A stretch of 64,000 nucleotides of DNA from assembly GCF_018709685.1 (NCBI RefSeq), contig NZ_JABDHQ010000005.1, positions 124,001 to 188,000 of the forward strand, given 5' to 3'. This document shows, piece by piece, positions 27,496 to 36,365 of this stretch. The notes beneath the pieces are model-generated. The model made no database searches. It was given only the letters and a program-made list of their open reading frames with translations, and was not told where the DNA came from. Numbering within the stretch: position 1 is the stretch's first letter; every line of letters begins with the position of its first letter. A program made the position numbers and the translations under genes. The stretch comes from Akkermansia muciniphila (GTDB lineage Bacteria > Verrucomicrobiota > Verrucomicrobiia > Verrucomicrobiales > Akkermansiaceae).

Positions 27496-28842
27496 ATGCA
27501 GATGATGACCAGACCAGCACCAGCCGTTTCTTCCGCCGCCGTTCCGGTGAAGACCATGCTGGCGGAGGTTCGCAAGCCGCTGGGGCCTGTGTGGTGGTGC
27601 GTGTTCCTTGCCAGCGCCTTGCTGGCGGCGTGGGGCGTGGGGTGGAGTTCCTGGCGCATTGCCGCGGAAGGCGTGGGGGTGCTGGGGCTGAACAATAACG
27701 TGGTATGGGGGCTGGACATCGTGCACTTCGTCTTCTGGATAGGCCTGGGCCACGCGGGCACCCTGATTTCCGCCGTCCTGCTGCTGACCCGCCAGTCCTG
27801 GAGAAGTCCGATCGCCCGCGGAGCGGAACAAATGACGCTGTGCGCGGTCATCTGCGCCGCCGTCTTTCCCGTGGTGCACGTGGGGCGCGTCTGGATGGCG
27901 TGGATGGCCTCCCCGCTGCCGGAGGTGAGCGGCATCTGGCCGGACATGGCCTCCCCCCTGATGTGGGACGTGATGGCCGTCAGCACCTATTTTCTGCTCT
28001 CCGTTTTGTACTGGTACATCGGCCTGGTGCCGGATTTCGCCTTGCTGCGGGATTGCTGCACGGGGCGCCTGCGGCGGCGGTACGGCCGTTTGGCGCTGGG
28101 CTGGCAGGGAACGGGCCGCCAGTGGCGCGCCTATGAGAAGGCCAGCCTGCTTTTTGCGGCTGTCCTGACTCCCCTGGTGGTATCCGTCCATTCCGTGGTG
28201 AGCTTTGACTTTTCCGTGACGCAGGTGCCGGGCTGGCACCAGAGCATTTTTCCCCCTTATTTTGTGGGCGGGGCCATTTTAAGCGGCATGGCCATGGTCC
28301 AGCTGATTTTGCTGGGGGTGCGCCGCCTGATGTCCGGCAGCGGCGTCCGGCAGGCCATCACCCCCGCCATTCTGGATTTGAGTTCCCGGTTTGTCCTGGC
28401 GCTGAGCCTGGTGATGGGGGCCATGTATCTCTGGGAGCACATGGCCGTTCTGCTGAACGGAGGCGCCCCGGAGCTGTTCCCGGGCAGGAATCCGGTCAAT
28501 GCCTTATTCATGGCCGCCATGATCTCCGGGAACGTGCTGCTGCCCCAGCTGTTCTGGTTCCGCTCCCTGCGCACCAGCCGCTGGGTGATTGCCGTTGTGG
28601 CCCTGGGCGTGCTGGCGGGCATGTGGATGGAACGTTTCTGGATTGTCGTGAATTCCCTGAAGGCGTCCCTGCTGGCCGCCAACATAGGCGATTATTCCCC
28701 CAGCCTGACGGATCTGGCGATGATGGCCGGGAGCGCGGGGCTGTTCACGGCCCTGTACATGGTGCTGGTGCGCGTGACGCCGTTCTTTTCCCTGTGCGAC
28801 GTGCGGGAACAGCAGTCCCTGAACAAGGAGGGCGGCGCATGA
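27496..28842 (+). CDS. actC: ActC, NrfD-like quinol-interacting membrane subunit of alternative complex III
   Basis: 448 residues with about ten membrane helices. It matches the ActC branch of the NrfD/PsrC family: GLGHAGTLISAVLLLTRQSWR, VHVGRVWMAWM, SPLMWDVMAVSTYF, WYIGLVPD and VPGWHQSIFPPYFV. ActC binds menaquinol in alternative complex III, which oxidises quinol and passes electrons to cytochrome c or an oxidase. Normally actA (pentaheme cytochrome) and actB (Fe-S protein) precede actC; here a promoter region and the divergent menF gene precede it. The next gene overlaps by 4 bases. Start choice is discussed under the intergenic region. Confidence 0.9.
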   Translation: MQMMTRPAPAVSSAAVPVKTMLAEVRKPLGPVWWCVFLASALLAAWGVGWSSWRIAAEGVGVLGLNNNVVWGLDIVHFVFWIGLGHAGTLISAVLLLTRQSWRSPIARGAEQMTLCAVICAAVFPVVHVGRVWMAWMASPLPEVSGIWPDMASPLMWDVMAVSTYFLLSVLYWYIGLVPDFALLRDCCTGRLRRRYGRLALGWQGTGRQWRAYEKASLLFAAVLTPLVVSVHSVVSFDFSVTQVPGWHQSIFPPYFVGGAILSGMAMVQLILLGVRRLMSGSGVRQAITPAILDLSSRFVLALSLVMGAMYLWEHMAVLLNGGAPELFPGRNPVNALFMAAMISGNVLLPQLFWFRSLRTSRWVIAVVALGVLAGMWMERFWIVVNSLKASLLAANIGDYSPSLTDLAMMAGSAGLFTALYMVLVRVTPFFSLCDVREQQSLNKEGGA

Positions 28843-29402
28843 AGAAGAGGCGCATCACCTCCGGCTGGGTGCTTTCTTTCCGGTCGGAAGAAGACCTTTA
28901 CCAGGCCGTCAGGAAGCTGGTGAAGGAGGAAGGCGTGCATTGGGAGGTTTGCGCGCCCTATCCCTGCGCCGCCGTGCGGCTTGCCAACCGCCATGCCGGG
29001 AGGGCCGTGGGCGCAGGCGTGCGCCTGTGGGCCGTGGCGGGCGCCCTGTGCGGGTTCCTGGCTGTGGCGCTGTGGCTTTACTGGACGCAGTTCCGTGCGG
29101 ACCCCCTGGTGACCCAGGGCAGGGTGCAGGGCTGGGATAACTGGCCCGCGTACGTTCCGCCCCTGTTTGAAGGGACGCTGCTGGGAGCAGGGCTCCTGAC
29201 CGCCGCCGGATTCCTGAAAGGGGCCGTCCTCCCCAGGTGGAACGACTGGGCGTTTGAATGTGACTTTTTCAGAACGGACGAGCACGGGGACGGTTACTTC
29301 ATTCTGCTGGAGGGCGGCAGGGAAGGGGCTTCCGCCGCCCTGGCCGCGTCCCTCTTGCCGGAGGCGAGCGAACATGTCCATGCGGAAGGGGGGCCGTCAT
29401 GA
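28839..29402 (+). CDS. actD: ActD, DUF3341 subunit of alternative complex III
   Basis: 187 residues, two membrane helices (around residues 55-80 and 110-135) and a soluble N-terminal domain. The DUF3341 pattern is visible: VRLWAVAGALCGFLAV, WPAYVPPLFEGTLLGAG and WNDWAFECDFFRTDEHGDGYF. ActD is a small integral subunit of alternative complex III with no cofactor. It overlaps actC and actE by ATGA, which signals tight translational coupling. Confidence 0.9.
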   Translation: MKKRRITSGWVLSFRSEEDLYQAVRKLVKEEGVHWEVCAPYPCAAVRLANRHAGRAVGAGVRLWAVAGALCGFLAVALWLYWTQFRADPLVTQGRVQGWDNWPAYVPPLFEGTLLGAGLLTAAGFLKGAVLPRWNDWAFECDFFRTDEHGDGYFILLEGGREGASAALAASLLPEASEHVHAEGGPS

Positions 29403-30070
29403 GAGGCGGCGTGGTGGCGGTCGCCGCCCTGGCGGTGCTGGGGGCGGCCTGGTTCCTGGTGCGGGACGGCGGTGGCAGGAATCCCGTTCCCCATTTGTTT
29501 GACAATATGAACGAGCGTCCGCTGGCGGACGCCCAGCAGGTGCAGGAGCCCGTCTTCACCCCCGCAGGCCGCAATGTGCGCCTGACGCCGCCCCGCGCCG
29601 TGGCCCGCTCCCTGGGCGGGGCGCCCATGGAGCGCGGGGGCGGCCGGGATTCCTTTGCCGCGGACGGCTCCTATTTTTCTTCAGGCCGCATGCAGGGCGG
29701 GGAGGAGGATTCCATGCCTCTGGAACTGGGCGGCGTTTCCCGCAACCGTGATGTGCTGGCGGAAGGCCGCGCGCTGTATCTGGCCCACTGCGCCGTTTGC
29801 CACGGAGCGGATGGCAGCGGGCGCGGCAGCATGGCCGCCTATGACACCTACCCGCAGATAGGCTCCTTCCGGGATGAAAAGTATGCCGCCTATTCTCCCG
29901 GAAAGATGTTCCGGAGCATCCGGCTGGGGCAGGGGAACATGCCCGCGTTCGGGAACATTCTCACAGCGCGGGAAATCTGGTGCCTGGTGGCGTTCATCCG
30001 CCAGCTTCAGGCGCTGCCGGGTCCCCCGGAGGAGCAAAACTTGATGAAACAGGAGGAACACCGTCCATGA
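29399..30070 (+). CDS. actE: ActE, monoheme cytochrome c of alternative complex III
   Basis: 223 residues with an N-terminal membrane anchor (residues 3-22), a long Pro/Gly-rich linker and a C-terminal class-I cytochrome c domain. The heme c motif CAVCH is at residues 131-135 and the distal Met ligand is expected in NMPAFG near residue 180. The anchor lacks an obvious lipobox cysteine, unlike many ActE proteins. It starts inside the actD stop codon. Confidence 0.9.
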   Translation: MRGGVVAVAALAVLGAAWFLVRDGGGRNPVPHLFDNMNERPLADAQQVQEPVFTPAGRNVRLTPPRAVARSLGGAPMERGGGRDSFAADGSYFSSGRMQGGEEDSMPLELGGVSRNRDVLAEGRALYLAHCAVCHGADGSGRGSMAAYDTYPQIGSFRDEKYAAYSPGKMFRSIRLGQGNMPAFGNILTAREIWCLVAFIRQLQALPGPPEEQNLMKQEEHRP

Positions 30071-31299
30071 ACAGAAATACATCATCAACCGGAACGGAAC
30101 GCCGGGACAGGCCGGGATTCGGCTGGGCCGGGCGTTCCGCCGCCCTCGCCCTGTGGATCATCTCCGTCCTGCTCTGGTGCGTGCTGATGCGCCAGTCCTT
30201 CACGGCCATGCCGTGGGATGACATGACGGTAGCCGGGGAGCGGCTCCAGGAATTGAGAAAGCCGTTTGCCATCGCCGGAATGGCCGTGGGCGTCCTGGGG
30301 GCCGGAGTGTGCCTGGGCACGCTGTTCTGGCTCTGCCTGTCTTCCGTGACGGGCGCCCGCTGGGGCATTGAACTGAGGCGCGTGCTGGCGGCGGGATGCT
30401 GGGGCTTCCTGCCCGGCGTTCTGGTGCTGGCGGGTACGGCCGGCTGCCTGACCACCGTGATTTTTCCAGAAGCGGCGCGGTACTGGGGCGTGGCGGATGT
30501 TTCCCTGCCCGGCGTCCAAGCCTTCGGCGTGCTGGATTTGACGGATGCCTCATGGTGGAATCCGGCGTGGCTGTATGTGCGCATGGGCATCATGGTGGTG
30601 CTGGCCTGGAGCATGGCCCAGGTGTGGGCCGTGCTGGCCGCGGAAAAGGAGGTATGGCAGCCCTCCTTCCACAGGGGAGCGGCGGCCTTCTGCATGATTG
30701 CCGCCGTCATGGTGCTGGGCGTGCTGGGCTTTGACCTGCTGGGAGGCGTGGGGAACCCCGTTCTTTCCATGTTTCCCGTGTACATGATTGCCTGCGTCCT
30801 GCTGGTTTCCCTGGCCTTCGCCGTGCTGGCCGCCGCGGGATTGAGGAAACTGGACGGGGGGAAAGGCCTGCCGTGGCCCCGCCTGGGCGGCATGCTGATG
30901 GCCATGGTGCTGGTGAAGGCGTACATCACGTACTCCCAGTACATGATTACCTGGTACGCCTCCATTCCTGATGAAATGGCCTTTTATGACGCCGCATCCT
31001 CCGGCTGGTCCGGGCTTCTGCCCGTGGCGCTGGGGCTGGAACTGCTGCTGCCCTTCCTGGTCCTGCTCTTTCCCGCGTTGAGGCGCCGCCCGTCTGCGCT
31101 GGCCGCTGTCAGCGTCTGTATTCTGCTCGGTTCCCTGCTGGAAGCGTGCTGGATGTTTGGCCCCGGGCTGGGGCTGGCCCCGGATGCGTGGGGAACGTGG
31201 GTCCCCCTGGTCCTGCTCCTGGGGGTAATGGGCTCCATCTGCTGTTTTTCCTTCCTGGGGGCCTTGAGCGTCCGCAGGGTATTTCCCGAATCACGATGA
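30067..31299 (+). CDS. actF: ActF-like polytopic membrane subunit of alternative complex III
   Basis: 410 residues with about nine to ten hydrophobic helices. The ActF relationship is inferred from position after actE, size and the NrfD-like helix pattern; individual motifs are weaker than in ActC. A conserved-looking block is KAYITYSQYMITWYASIPDEM near residue 285. ActF lacks cofactors in known complexes and may assist proton movement. Its start overlaps actE by ATGA and its stop overlaps the fusion gene the same way. Confidence 0.82.
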   Translation: MNRNTSSTGTERRDRPGFGWAGRSAALALWIISVLLWCVLMRQSFTAMPWDDMTVAGERLQELRKPFAIAGMAVGVLGAGVCLGTLFWLCLSSVTGARWGIELRRVLAAGCWGFLPGVLVLAGTAGCLTTVIFPEAARYWGVADVSLPGVQAFGVLDLTDASWWNPAWLYVRMGIMVVLAWSMAQVWAVLAAEKEVWQPSFHRGAAAFCMIAAVMVLGVLGFDLLGGVGNPVLSMFPVYMIACVLLVSLAFAVLAAAGLRKLDGGKGLPWPRLGGMLMAMVLVKAYITYSQYMITWYASIPDEMAFYDAASSGWSGLLPVALGLELLLPFLVLLFPALRRRPSALAAVSVCILLGSLLEACWMFGPGLGLAPDAWGTWVPLVLLLGVMGSICCFSFLGALSVRRVFPESR

Positions 31300-33632
31300 A
31301 CCTTTCCGCCTCCGTTTCCTCCCTGTTCCGCCGCCGTCCGGGCGAGTGGCTGCCCCTGTTCTGGCTGGCGGCGGCCTGCGTGCTGGGGCTGGCGTGGTCC
31401 CTGGTCCATGCCTCCGGACTGGTGGCGGGGGCTCCGCTCCCCTGGCCGGCGGGGCGGCTCATGTTCGCCTTTTACGGCGCCCTGGTGTACGGCTGGGCTC
31501 TCCCCGTCCTGTTCTCTTTCATGGCGGGACCTGGGGGGCGATGGCTGAAACCCGCGGAATGGCTCTGGCATGCCTGCGTCCTGCTGGGGCTGGGGACGAT
31601 AGCCGCGGGAGACGGGAGCGGCCTCCTCCTGATGCCTTTTGACTGGTGGGTTTGCCCGGTTTTTGCCCTCCTTTCCGCCGGAATGGCGTGCGCCGCGTGG
31701 TTCAAGCCCTTTCCCTGGCCCGTGCGCCTGCTGTTCAGTTCTTCCGCGGGTTGCGTGGCGGCGGCTCTCCTGATGCTGGGGCATACGCAGGCCCTGTCCA
31801 TGAACGGCTTGCTGGACGCCTCCTCCCTGGGCGGCTCCCTGTCCTGCGGGCTGATGTTTGCCGCGCTGGGTGCGGCGGCCCTCCGCATGAACGCGGCGCA
31901 GGGCCGGATGTTCCGCATTTTGTCTGTCTGGATGGCCGTGGTGTTGCTGGCGGCTCCGGTGATTGGCGGCCTGGCGGGACTCCGCGGTTTTCCGGTGCCG
32001 TGGGCGCTGGTGGAAGCGGGAGCGGTCTGGGCCTGGTGCGCCGCGCTTCCCGCCGTGCTGATGGCCGCAAGGCTTTGGATGAAACCGTGTCCGGAACCGG
32101 GAATGGGAACTTGGCTGAAAGCCGGCTGCTCCGTGCTCGCCTTGCTGGCGGCGTGGAATGTTCTCTCCGGCTCCTGGCCGGAACTGATGCAATTCTCCCT
32201 GTCCGCGTGGCATGAGGCGGAATTATGGGTGATGCTGGGCGCGGGCGTGCTGATGATGGCCGGGAGGAAAGGCCCCGCACGGTTTCCCGTGGCATGGTGG
32301 CTGTTTTCTGCGGGCGTTTGCGGCGTGCTGCTGGCTTATGCCGTGGGCGTGGTCGCCGCGGTGGACGTGCAGGCCTTTCCCGTGGCCCGGAGAGCGGAAT
32401 TGATGAGCGGCTGGGTGGGCATGGCGGCCTGCGTCCATGCCGCCGCCATGGCGCTGTGCCTGGCGGGGAGTCTTTGCCTGTGGCGTCCGGCGCGTGCGGA
32501 GGCCGGAGCGCCGGAAACGGGAACTCCGGTGACCGGGCGCCTTTTTTCCGTCTTTACCGTTTTTGCGGCGCTTGCGCTGGTGACGGCCGCCGCCGTGCTG
32601 CTGCATGCCCCGGCCCCGGATTCCCTGGAGGTGAGGCGGCCCGTCCAGGACGCGGAAGGAGCCCGGATTTATGCCGCGGAGGGGTGCGCCCTGTGCCATA
32701 CGCAGATGATCCGGCGTTCCATGTCCGGCAGGGACTGGCAGACGGCGATCGACCGCGGGACGGACCCGGATTTTCCCTACCGCGTCAGTGAACCTGAAGA
32801 CATGGATGCCGAATTCAACAGGGAAGGGGCTCCGCAGGCCGGCGTGGCGGCCATAGGCCCGGACCTGAGCAATGCGGCGGAATACGCCGCCGGAAGGCTG
32901 GAATATGAAGACGCCGTATCCGGCGGCACGCTCCGGGCCGCGCAGGTGCGGGAATGGCTGGCCCTGCATCTGTACAACCCGCGGGAAGCGCAGTTCAAAA
33001 AGCCCTGGACCGTGTGCCCCGCCATGCCCGGCCTGTTTGAGGAACGCCCGGTGGAGGGGAATGCCCCTTCCACGGCTGCCCTGCCTGTCCGGATGGAGCA
33101 GGGCCGGGAGCTGGTTCCGTCCCCGCGGGGAGAGCGGCTGCTGAACTACCTGGCTTCCCTCCGGAGAGTGGAGCCCTCCGTGAAGCGTGACCGGATCCAT
33201 TCCTTCCCGGCCTTGTCACACATTCATCCGGATTATGCCGCCCATCCTCCCGCCGTGGACATGGAGCGCCTGAAAAAGGCCCGTGCCGCCGCTGTCATGG
33301 AAAAGGGCAGGGGCGTGTACCTTTCCAAATGCGCCATCTGCCACGGTAACGACGGCATGGGGGACAAGGTGACCTATCCGCCCCTGGCCGGGTCCGAATG
33401 GCTGAAGGAAAAACCTGACGCGGAAATCGTGAAGATCATCCTCCAGGGGCTTACCGGACCGATCACGGTGAACGGGAAGGAATGGGATTCCACCATGCTG
33501 CCGCCCGGCGTTACGGATTCCCGTGACCTGGCGAACCTGCTCACGTTCCTGCGCCGCCAGTTCGGCGGCCTGGAAAAGGCGGCCTATACGCCGGAACAGA
33601 TAGACGCCATCCGCCGGAACCCTATGAACTGA
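31296..33632 (+). CDS. Fusion of a degenerate CcoN-like membrane domain, CcoO-like cytochrome and a second cytochrome c
   Basis: 778 residues. Residues 1-450 hold about 12 helices. Residues 455-625 are CcoO-like, with CALCH (464-468) in the CcoO setting (EGCALCHTQMIR) and a CPAMPGLFE stretch for the distal Met. Residues 660-770 are a second cytochrome c with CAICH (679-683). The membrane half follows the order of CcoN helices by my recollection (a GRL segment before helix 2, an AWWL helix near the end), but the His ligands of the low-spin heme, CuB and heme b3 are missing: the HH pair reads IG and the GHVH block reads AWHEA. Fused CcoNO proteins are known in Bacteroidota. Here the oxidase half appears catalytically dead. 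The ATGA overlap with actF makes it part of that complex. Confidence 0.75.
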   Translation: MNLSASVSSLFRRRPGEWLPLFWLAAACVLGLAWSLVHASGLVAGAPLPWPAGRLMFAFYGALVYGWALPVLFSFMAGPGGRWLKPAEWLWHACVLLGLGTIAAGDGSGLLLMPFDWWVCPVFALLSAGMACAAWFKPFPWPVRLLFSSSAGCVAAALLMLGHTQALSMNGLLDASSLGGSLSCGLMFAALGAAALRMNAAQGRMFRILSVWMAVVLLAAPVIGGLAGLRGFPVPWALVEAGAVWAWCAALPAVLMAARLWMKPCPEPGMGTWLKAGCSVLALLAAWNVLSGSWPELMQFSLSAWHEAELWVMLGAGVLMMAGRKGPARFPVAWWLFSAGVCGVLLAYAVGVVAAVDVQAFPVARRAELMSGWVGMAACVHAAAMALCLAGSLCLWRPARAEAGAPETGTPVTGRLFSVFTVFAALALVTAAAVLLHAPAPDSLEVRRPVQDAEGARIYAAEGCALCHTQMIRRSMSGRDWQTAIDRGTDPDFPYRVSEPEDMDAEFNREGAPQAGVAAIGPDLSNAAEYAAGRLEYEDAVSGGTLRAAQVREWLALHLYNPREAQFKKPWTVCPAMPGLFEERPVEGNAPSTAALPVRMEQGRELVPSPRGERLLNYLASLRRVEPSVKRDRIHSFPALSHIHPDYAAHPPAVDMERLKKARAAAVMEKGRGVYLSKCAICHGNDGMGDKVTYPPLAGSEWLKEKPDAEIVKIILQGLTGPITVNGKEWDSTMLPPGVTDSRDLANLLTFLRRQFGGLEKAAYTPEQIDAIRRNPMN

Positions 33633-33757
33633 CGGAAAAGGAGAGCGGCCGGACGAGAGCGGCGGCCTTGAAGGAATGACGCCGTTCCTCAGGGAACATT
33701 GCGGTCTGCCGTTGCCTGGATATGGAGCGTCAGCCCTTTTATTTAAATAAATTCCGG

Positions 33758-34201
33758 TTACAGGACGAGCATGTCCCGGTCGTCAAATTCATCGTTCGGC
33801 CCCCAGGCGACTTCCCAGTAATAGCCGTCCGGGTCCGCAAAATAGCCGTGGAAGCCACCCCAGAAAACGTCCTGGGGTTCCTTTACGATCCTGGCCCCCG
33901 CATTCCGGGCCAGTTCAATGACTTCAACCACTTCCTCTTTCGTTTTTGCGTTATAGGCAAGCGTGATTCCTCCGAATCCGGAACCGATGGGGGGAGGATT
34001 CTCCTCGTTGATGTCTTTTGCCAGCAAATCCAGCGGATACAGTTCCAGCTTCGTGCCGGGAGTGCTGAAAAAGACAACGTCCGGGTGGTCGCCCGCCTCG
34101 TCCGTTTTAAAACCGAGCCCGTCACGGTAAAATTGCAGGGCCTTCTTCATGTCCCTGACTCCAAGGCAGATGATGTTCATTCTGTTCATGCTCTTTTTCA
34201 T
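33758..34201 (-). CDS. VOC-family (glyoxalase-like) protein
   Basis: 147 residues in the vicinal oxygen chelate fold made of two beta-alpha-beta-beta-beta modules: one begins with NIICLGVRDMKKALQFY, the other contains GGFHGYFADPDGYYWEVAW, the usual end of these proteins. Metal ligands of VOC proteins are partly present (Glu in the last motif). The substrate is unknown; members include glyoxalase I, dioxygenases and resistance proteins. Alternative starts at 34189 and 34180 are possible; the 34189 start has a short AAAGAG purine stretch before it. Confidence 0.8.
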   Translation of the reverse strand: MKKSMNRMNIICLGVRDMKKALQFYRDGLGFKTDEAGDHPDVVFFSTPGTKLELYPLDLLAKDINEENPPPIGSGFGGITLAYNAKTKEEVVEVIELARNAGARIVKEPQDVFWGGFHGYFADPDGYYWEVAWGPNDEFDDRDMLVL

Positions 34202-34253
34202 GGGATGGTATTTGAAATGTTTGATGGGAATGGCGCGGATACCGGTTCCCCTG

Positions 34254-34297
34254 CAAAAAAAGGGCTGCCCTCCGCACAGTGTGCCGGAAGGCAGCCG
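34254..34297 (-). terminator. Terminator of icd
   Basis: Minus-strand hairpin built from GGCTGCC (34263-34269 on the plus strand) and GGCAGCC (34290-34296), followed on the minus strand by a run of C and seven T (34260-34254). It is placed just past the icd stop codon. Confidence 0.8.
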
Positions 34298-34320
34298 GAT
34301 GAAAGTGGCCGGGGAAAAGG

Positions 34321-35568
34321 TCAGCTCAGGGCTTCCACCAGCTTGTCGCCATAGGCGGAGCAGGAAAGTTCCGTGGAGCCGGGAATCATTTCCGCGAGGT
34401 CGAACGTGACGGTTTTTGCGGCGATCACCCGGTCGATGGCCTGAATCAGCAGGTCCGCCGCTTCCGTCCAGCCCATGTAGCGCAGCATCATTTCCGCGGA
34501 CAGGATGACGGAGCTGGGATTGGCCTTGTCCAGTCCGGCCAGTTTGGGGCCGGTGCCGTGCGTGGCTTCAAAGATGGAATGGCCCGTCAGGTAATTGATG
34601 TTGCCGCCGGGGGCGATGCCGATGCCGCCCACCTGCGCCGCCAGCGCGTCGGAAATGTAATCCCCGTTCAGGTTCAGCGTGGCTACCACGTCAAAGTTTT
34701 CCGGATGCAGCAGGATTTCCTGAAGGAAGGCGTCTGCAATGCAGTCCTTGACCACGATTCCGTTGGGAAGCTTCATCCAGGGGCCGTCTCCGATGGGCTG
34801 CGCGCCGTATTCCCGGCGCGCGACGTCGTACCCCCAGTCGCGGAAGCCGCCTTCCGTGAACTTCATGATGTTGCCCTTGTGCACCAGCGTGACGCTCTTG
34901 CGGCCGTTCTCCACGGCGTAATCAATGGCGGCGCGCACCAGGCGCTCCGTGCCTTCCCGGGAAACGGGCTTGATGCCGAAGCCGGAGCTTTCCGGGAAGC
35001 GCACCTTCTTCATGCGGTCCGGGAAGATGCGGTTCATGGTGTCGAAAAACAGCTTGGCCTCCTCGGAGCCTTCCTTGAACTCGATTCCGGCGTAAATGTC
35101 CTCCGTGTTTTCCCGGAAAACGACCATGTCCACCTTCTCCGGAGCTTTCACGGGTGTTTCAATGCCGTTAAAATAACGCACCGGGCGCAGGCAGACGAAC
35201 AGGTCCAGATCCTGCCGCAGCGTGACGTTCAGGCTGCGGATGCCGCCGCCCACCGGGGTGGTGAGGGGCCCCTTGATGCCTACCAGGTACGTGCGGAAGG
35301 CTTCCACCGTCTCGTTGGGAAGCCAGGTTCCCAGGTTGTCAAAGGACTTCTGCCCGGCAAAAACTTCATACCAGGCGATGGAACGCTTGCCCTGGTACGC
35401 CTTCTTCACGGCCGCGTCAATCACCCGGGAAGCCGCCGCCCAGATTTCAGGCCCGGTTCCGTCACCGATGATGAAGGGGATGACGGGCCTGTCCGGAACG
35501 CAAAGCCTGCCGTTCTGCATGGTGACGGCTGCGCCGTCCGTGGGAGGGGTGAATGTTAAATGGGCCAT
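34321..35568 (-). CDS. icd: Isocitrate dehydrogenase, NADP-dependent type
   Basis: Oxidative decarboxylation of isocitrate to 2-oxoglutarate in the TCA cycle. 415 residues, the E. coli-type length. Visible marks: [14 protein letters not shown] at the N-terminus, [22 protein letters not shown] (the isocitrate-binding Ser/Arg block), [11 protein letters not shown], and LNGDYISD with GTGPKLAG for metal and cofactor binding. A purine stretch AAAGGAAC and a -10-like box lie just upstream. Confidence 0.95.
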   Translation of the reverse strand: MAHLTFTPPTDGAAVTMQNGRLCVPDRPVIPFIIGDGTGPEIWAAASRVIDAAVKKAYQGKRSIAWYEVFAGQKSFDNLGTWLPNETVEAFRTYLVGIKGPLTTPVGGGIRSLNVTLRQDLDLFVCLRPVRYFNGIETPVKAPEKVDMVVFRENTEDIYAGIEFKEGSEEAKLFFDTMNRIFPDRMKKVRFPESSGFGIKPVSREGTERLVRAAIDYAVENGRKSVTLVHKGNIMKFTEGGFRDWGYDVARREYGAQPIGDGPWMKLPNGIVVKDCIADAFLQEILLHPENFDVVATLNLNGDYISDALAAQVGGIGIAPGGNINYLTGHSIFEATHGTGPKLAGLDKANPSSVILSAEMMLRYMGWTEAADLLIQAIDRVIAAKTVTFDLAEMIPGSTELSCSAYGDKLVEALS

Positions 35569-35580
35569 GACGTGCGTTCC

Positions 35581-35607
35581 TTTATAGGACGCAGACTGTT
35601 TTGGCAA
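35581..35607 (-). promoter_or_regulatory. Probable promoter of icd
   Basis: On the minus strand TTGCCA (35607-35602), 15 bases, TATAAA (35586-35581). The spacer is shorter than ideal but the -10 box is strong. It predicts a leader of about 6 bases. Confidence 0.4.
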
Positions 35608-35649
35608 GATAAAAGAACGGAATGGGAAGCTGCGCTCCATGGGCATGCA

Positions 35650-36342
35650 TCAGAACCAGCGGTCTTTTCCGGGCTGTTCTTCCGGCTGCCGGGCTTCTTC
35701 CCGGAGGCGGCGCATGAAATTTTCTTCCGCCTGGCGTTTTAAATCGCTCTCCATGATGTGCTTCCGGGCGCTTTCATTCAACTGGTTGACGGCGATGGCG
35801 GAGTCCTCCGGGGTAAGCCTGTTCCAGATTCCGGCGTCATCCCTCACGACGCGGAGGGAGCCTTCCACCATCTCGCAGGAAATCAGTTTTCCGTGAAGAC
35901 CTTCCGCGGTGATGGGACCCTTGTTCTCCGCAGGAATGATGATCCGGAGCGGCTCGGGCCCTTCCAGGTCAATGCCCCCGTGGGCGCGGTAGGCCGCTTT
36001 CAGGACCAGCGTCTTTTTGCTCCACCACCAGGTGGTGGAATAGCGGTATTCATAATCAAACGTCCGTTCCACGGTAACCAGGTTGGCTACTTTTTCATCC
36101 TTCTGCACGATCAGGGCCACGCCGCCGTGATCTGTGGAAAAACCCTTGTTGATCAGCGTCAGCCCCAGCTCCCTGCCTGCCTCAATCAATTTTTCCGCCA
36201 CCTCCATCGGTTTTTCCACCGGAGCCGTCAGGCAGGAACGGACGCCCCAGACCACGACGGCCAGCGCTCCGATCAGAACGGCCCCTTTCACCAGGGCGAC
36301 GACGGAGGGGGAATGGAGAAAGGATGGCGGGGAATCACTCAT
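35650..36342 (-). CDS. Membrane-anchored protein, DUF4230-like
   Basis: 230 residues, a membrane helix at about 17-37, then an extracytoplasmic domain with mixed beta content (TFDYEYRYSTTWWWSKKTLVLKA around residue 95). The overall design, single anchor followed by a domain with repeated basic/aromatic beta strands, resembles DUF4230 proteins. I could not identify a catalytic motif. The C-terminus is charged and helical (RQAEENFMRRLREEARQPEEQ). It starts 23 bases after the YkvA-like gene and is likely in its transcript. Confidence 0.65.
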   Translation of the reverse strand: MSDSPPSFLHSPSVVALVKGAVLIGALAVVVWGVRSCLTAPVEKPMEVAEKLIEAGRELGLTLINKGFSTDHGGVALIVQKDEKVANLVTVERTFDYEYRYSTTWWWSKKTLVLKAAYRAHGGIDLEGPEPLRIIIPAENKGPITAEGLHGKLISCEMVEGSLRVVRDDAGIWNRLTPEDSAIAVNQLNESARKHIMESDLKRQAEENFMRRLREEARQPEEQPGKDRWF

Positions 36343-36365
36343 GAAAAGCTGTACGGGCGGTAAGC

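Noticed and set aside
31146-31296. Earlier start for the CcoNO-like fusion inside actF
   Set aside because: It would overlap actF by 150 bases. ATG 31296 gives the same ATGA coupling as the other genes of the cluster.
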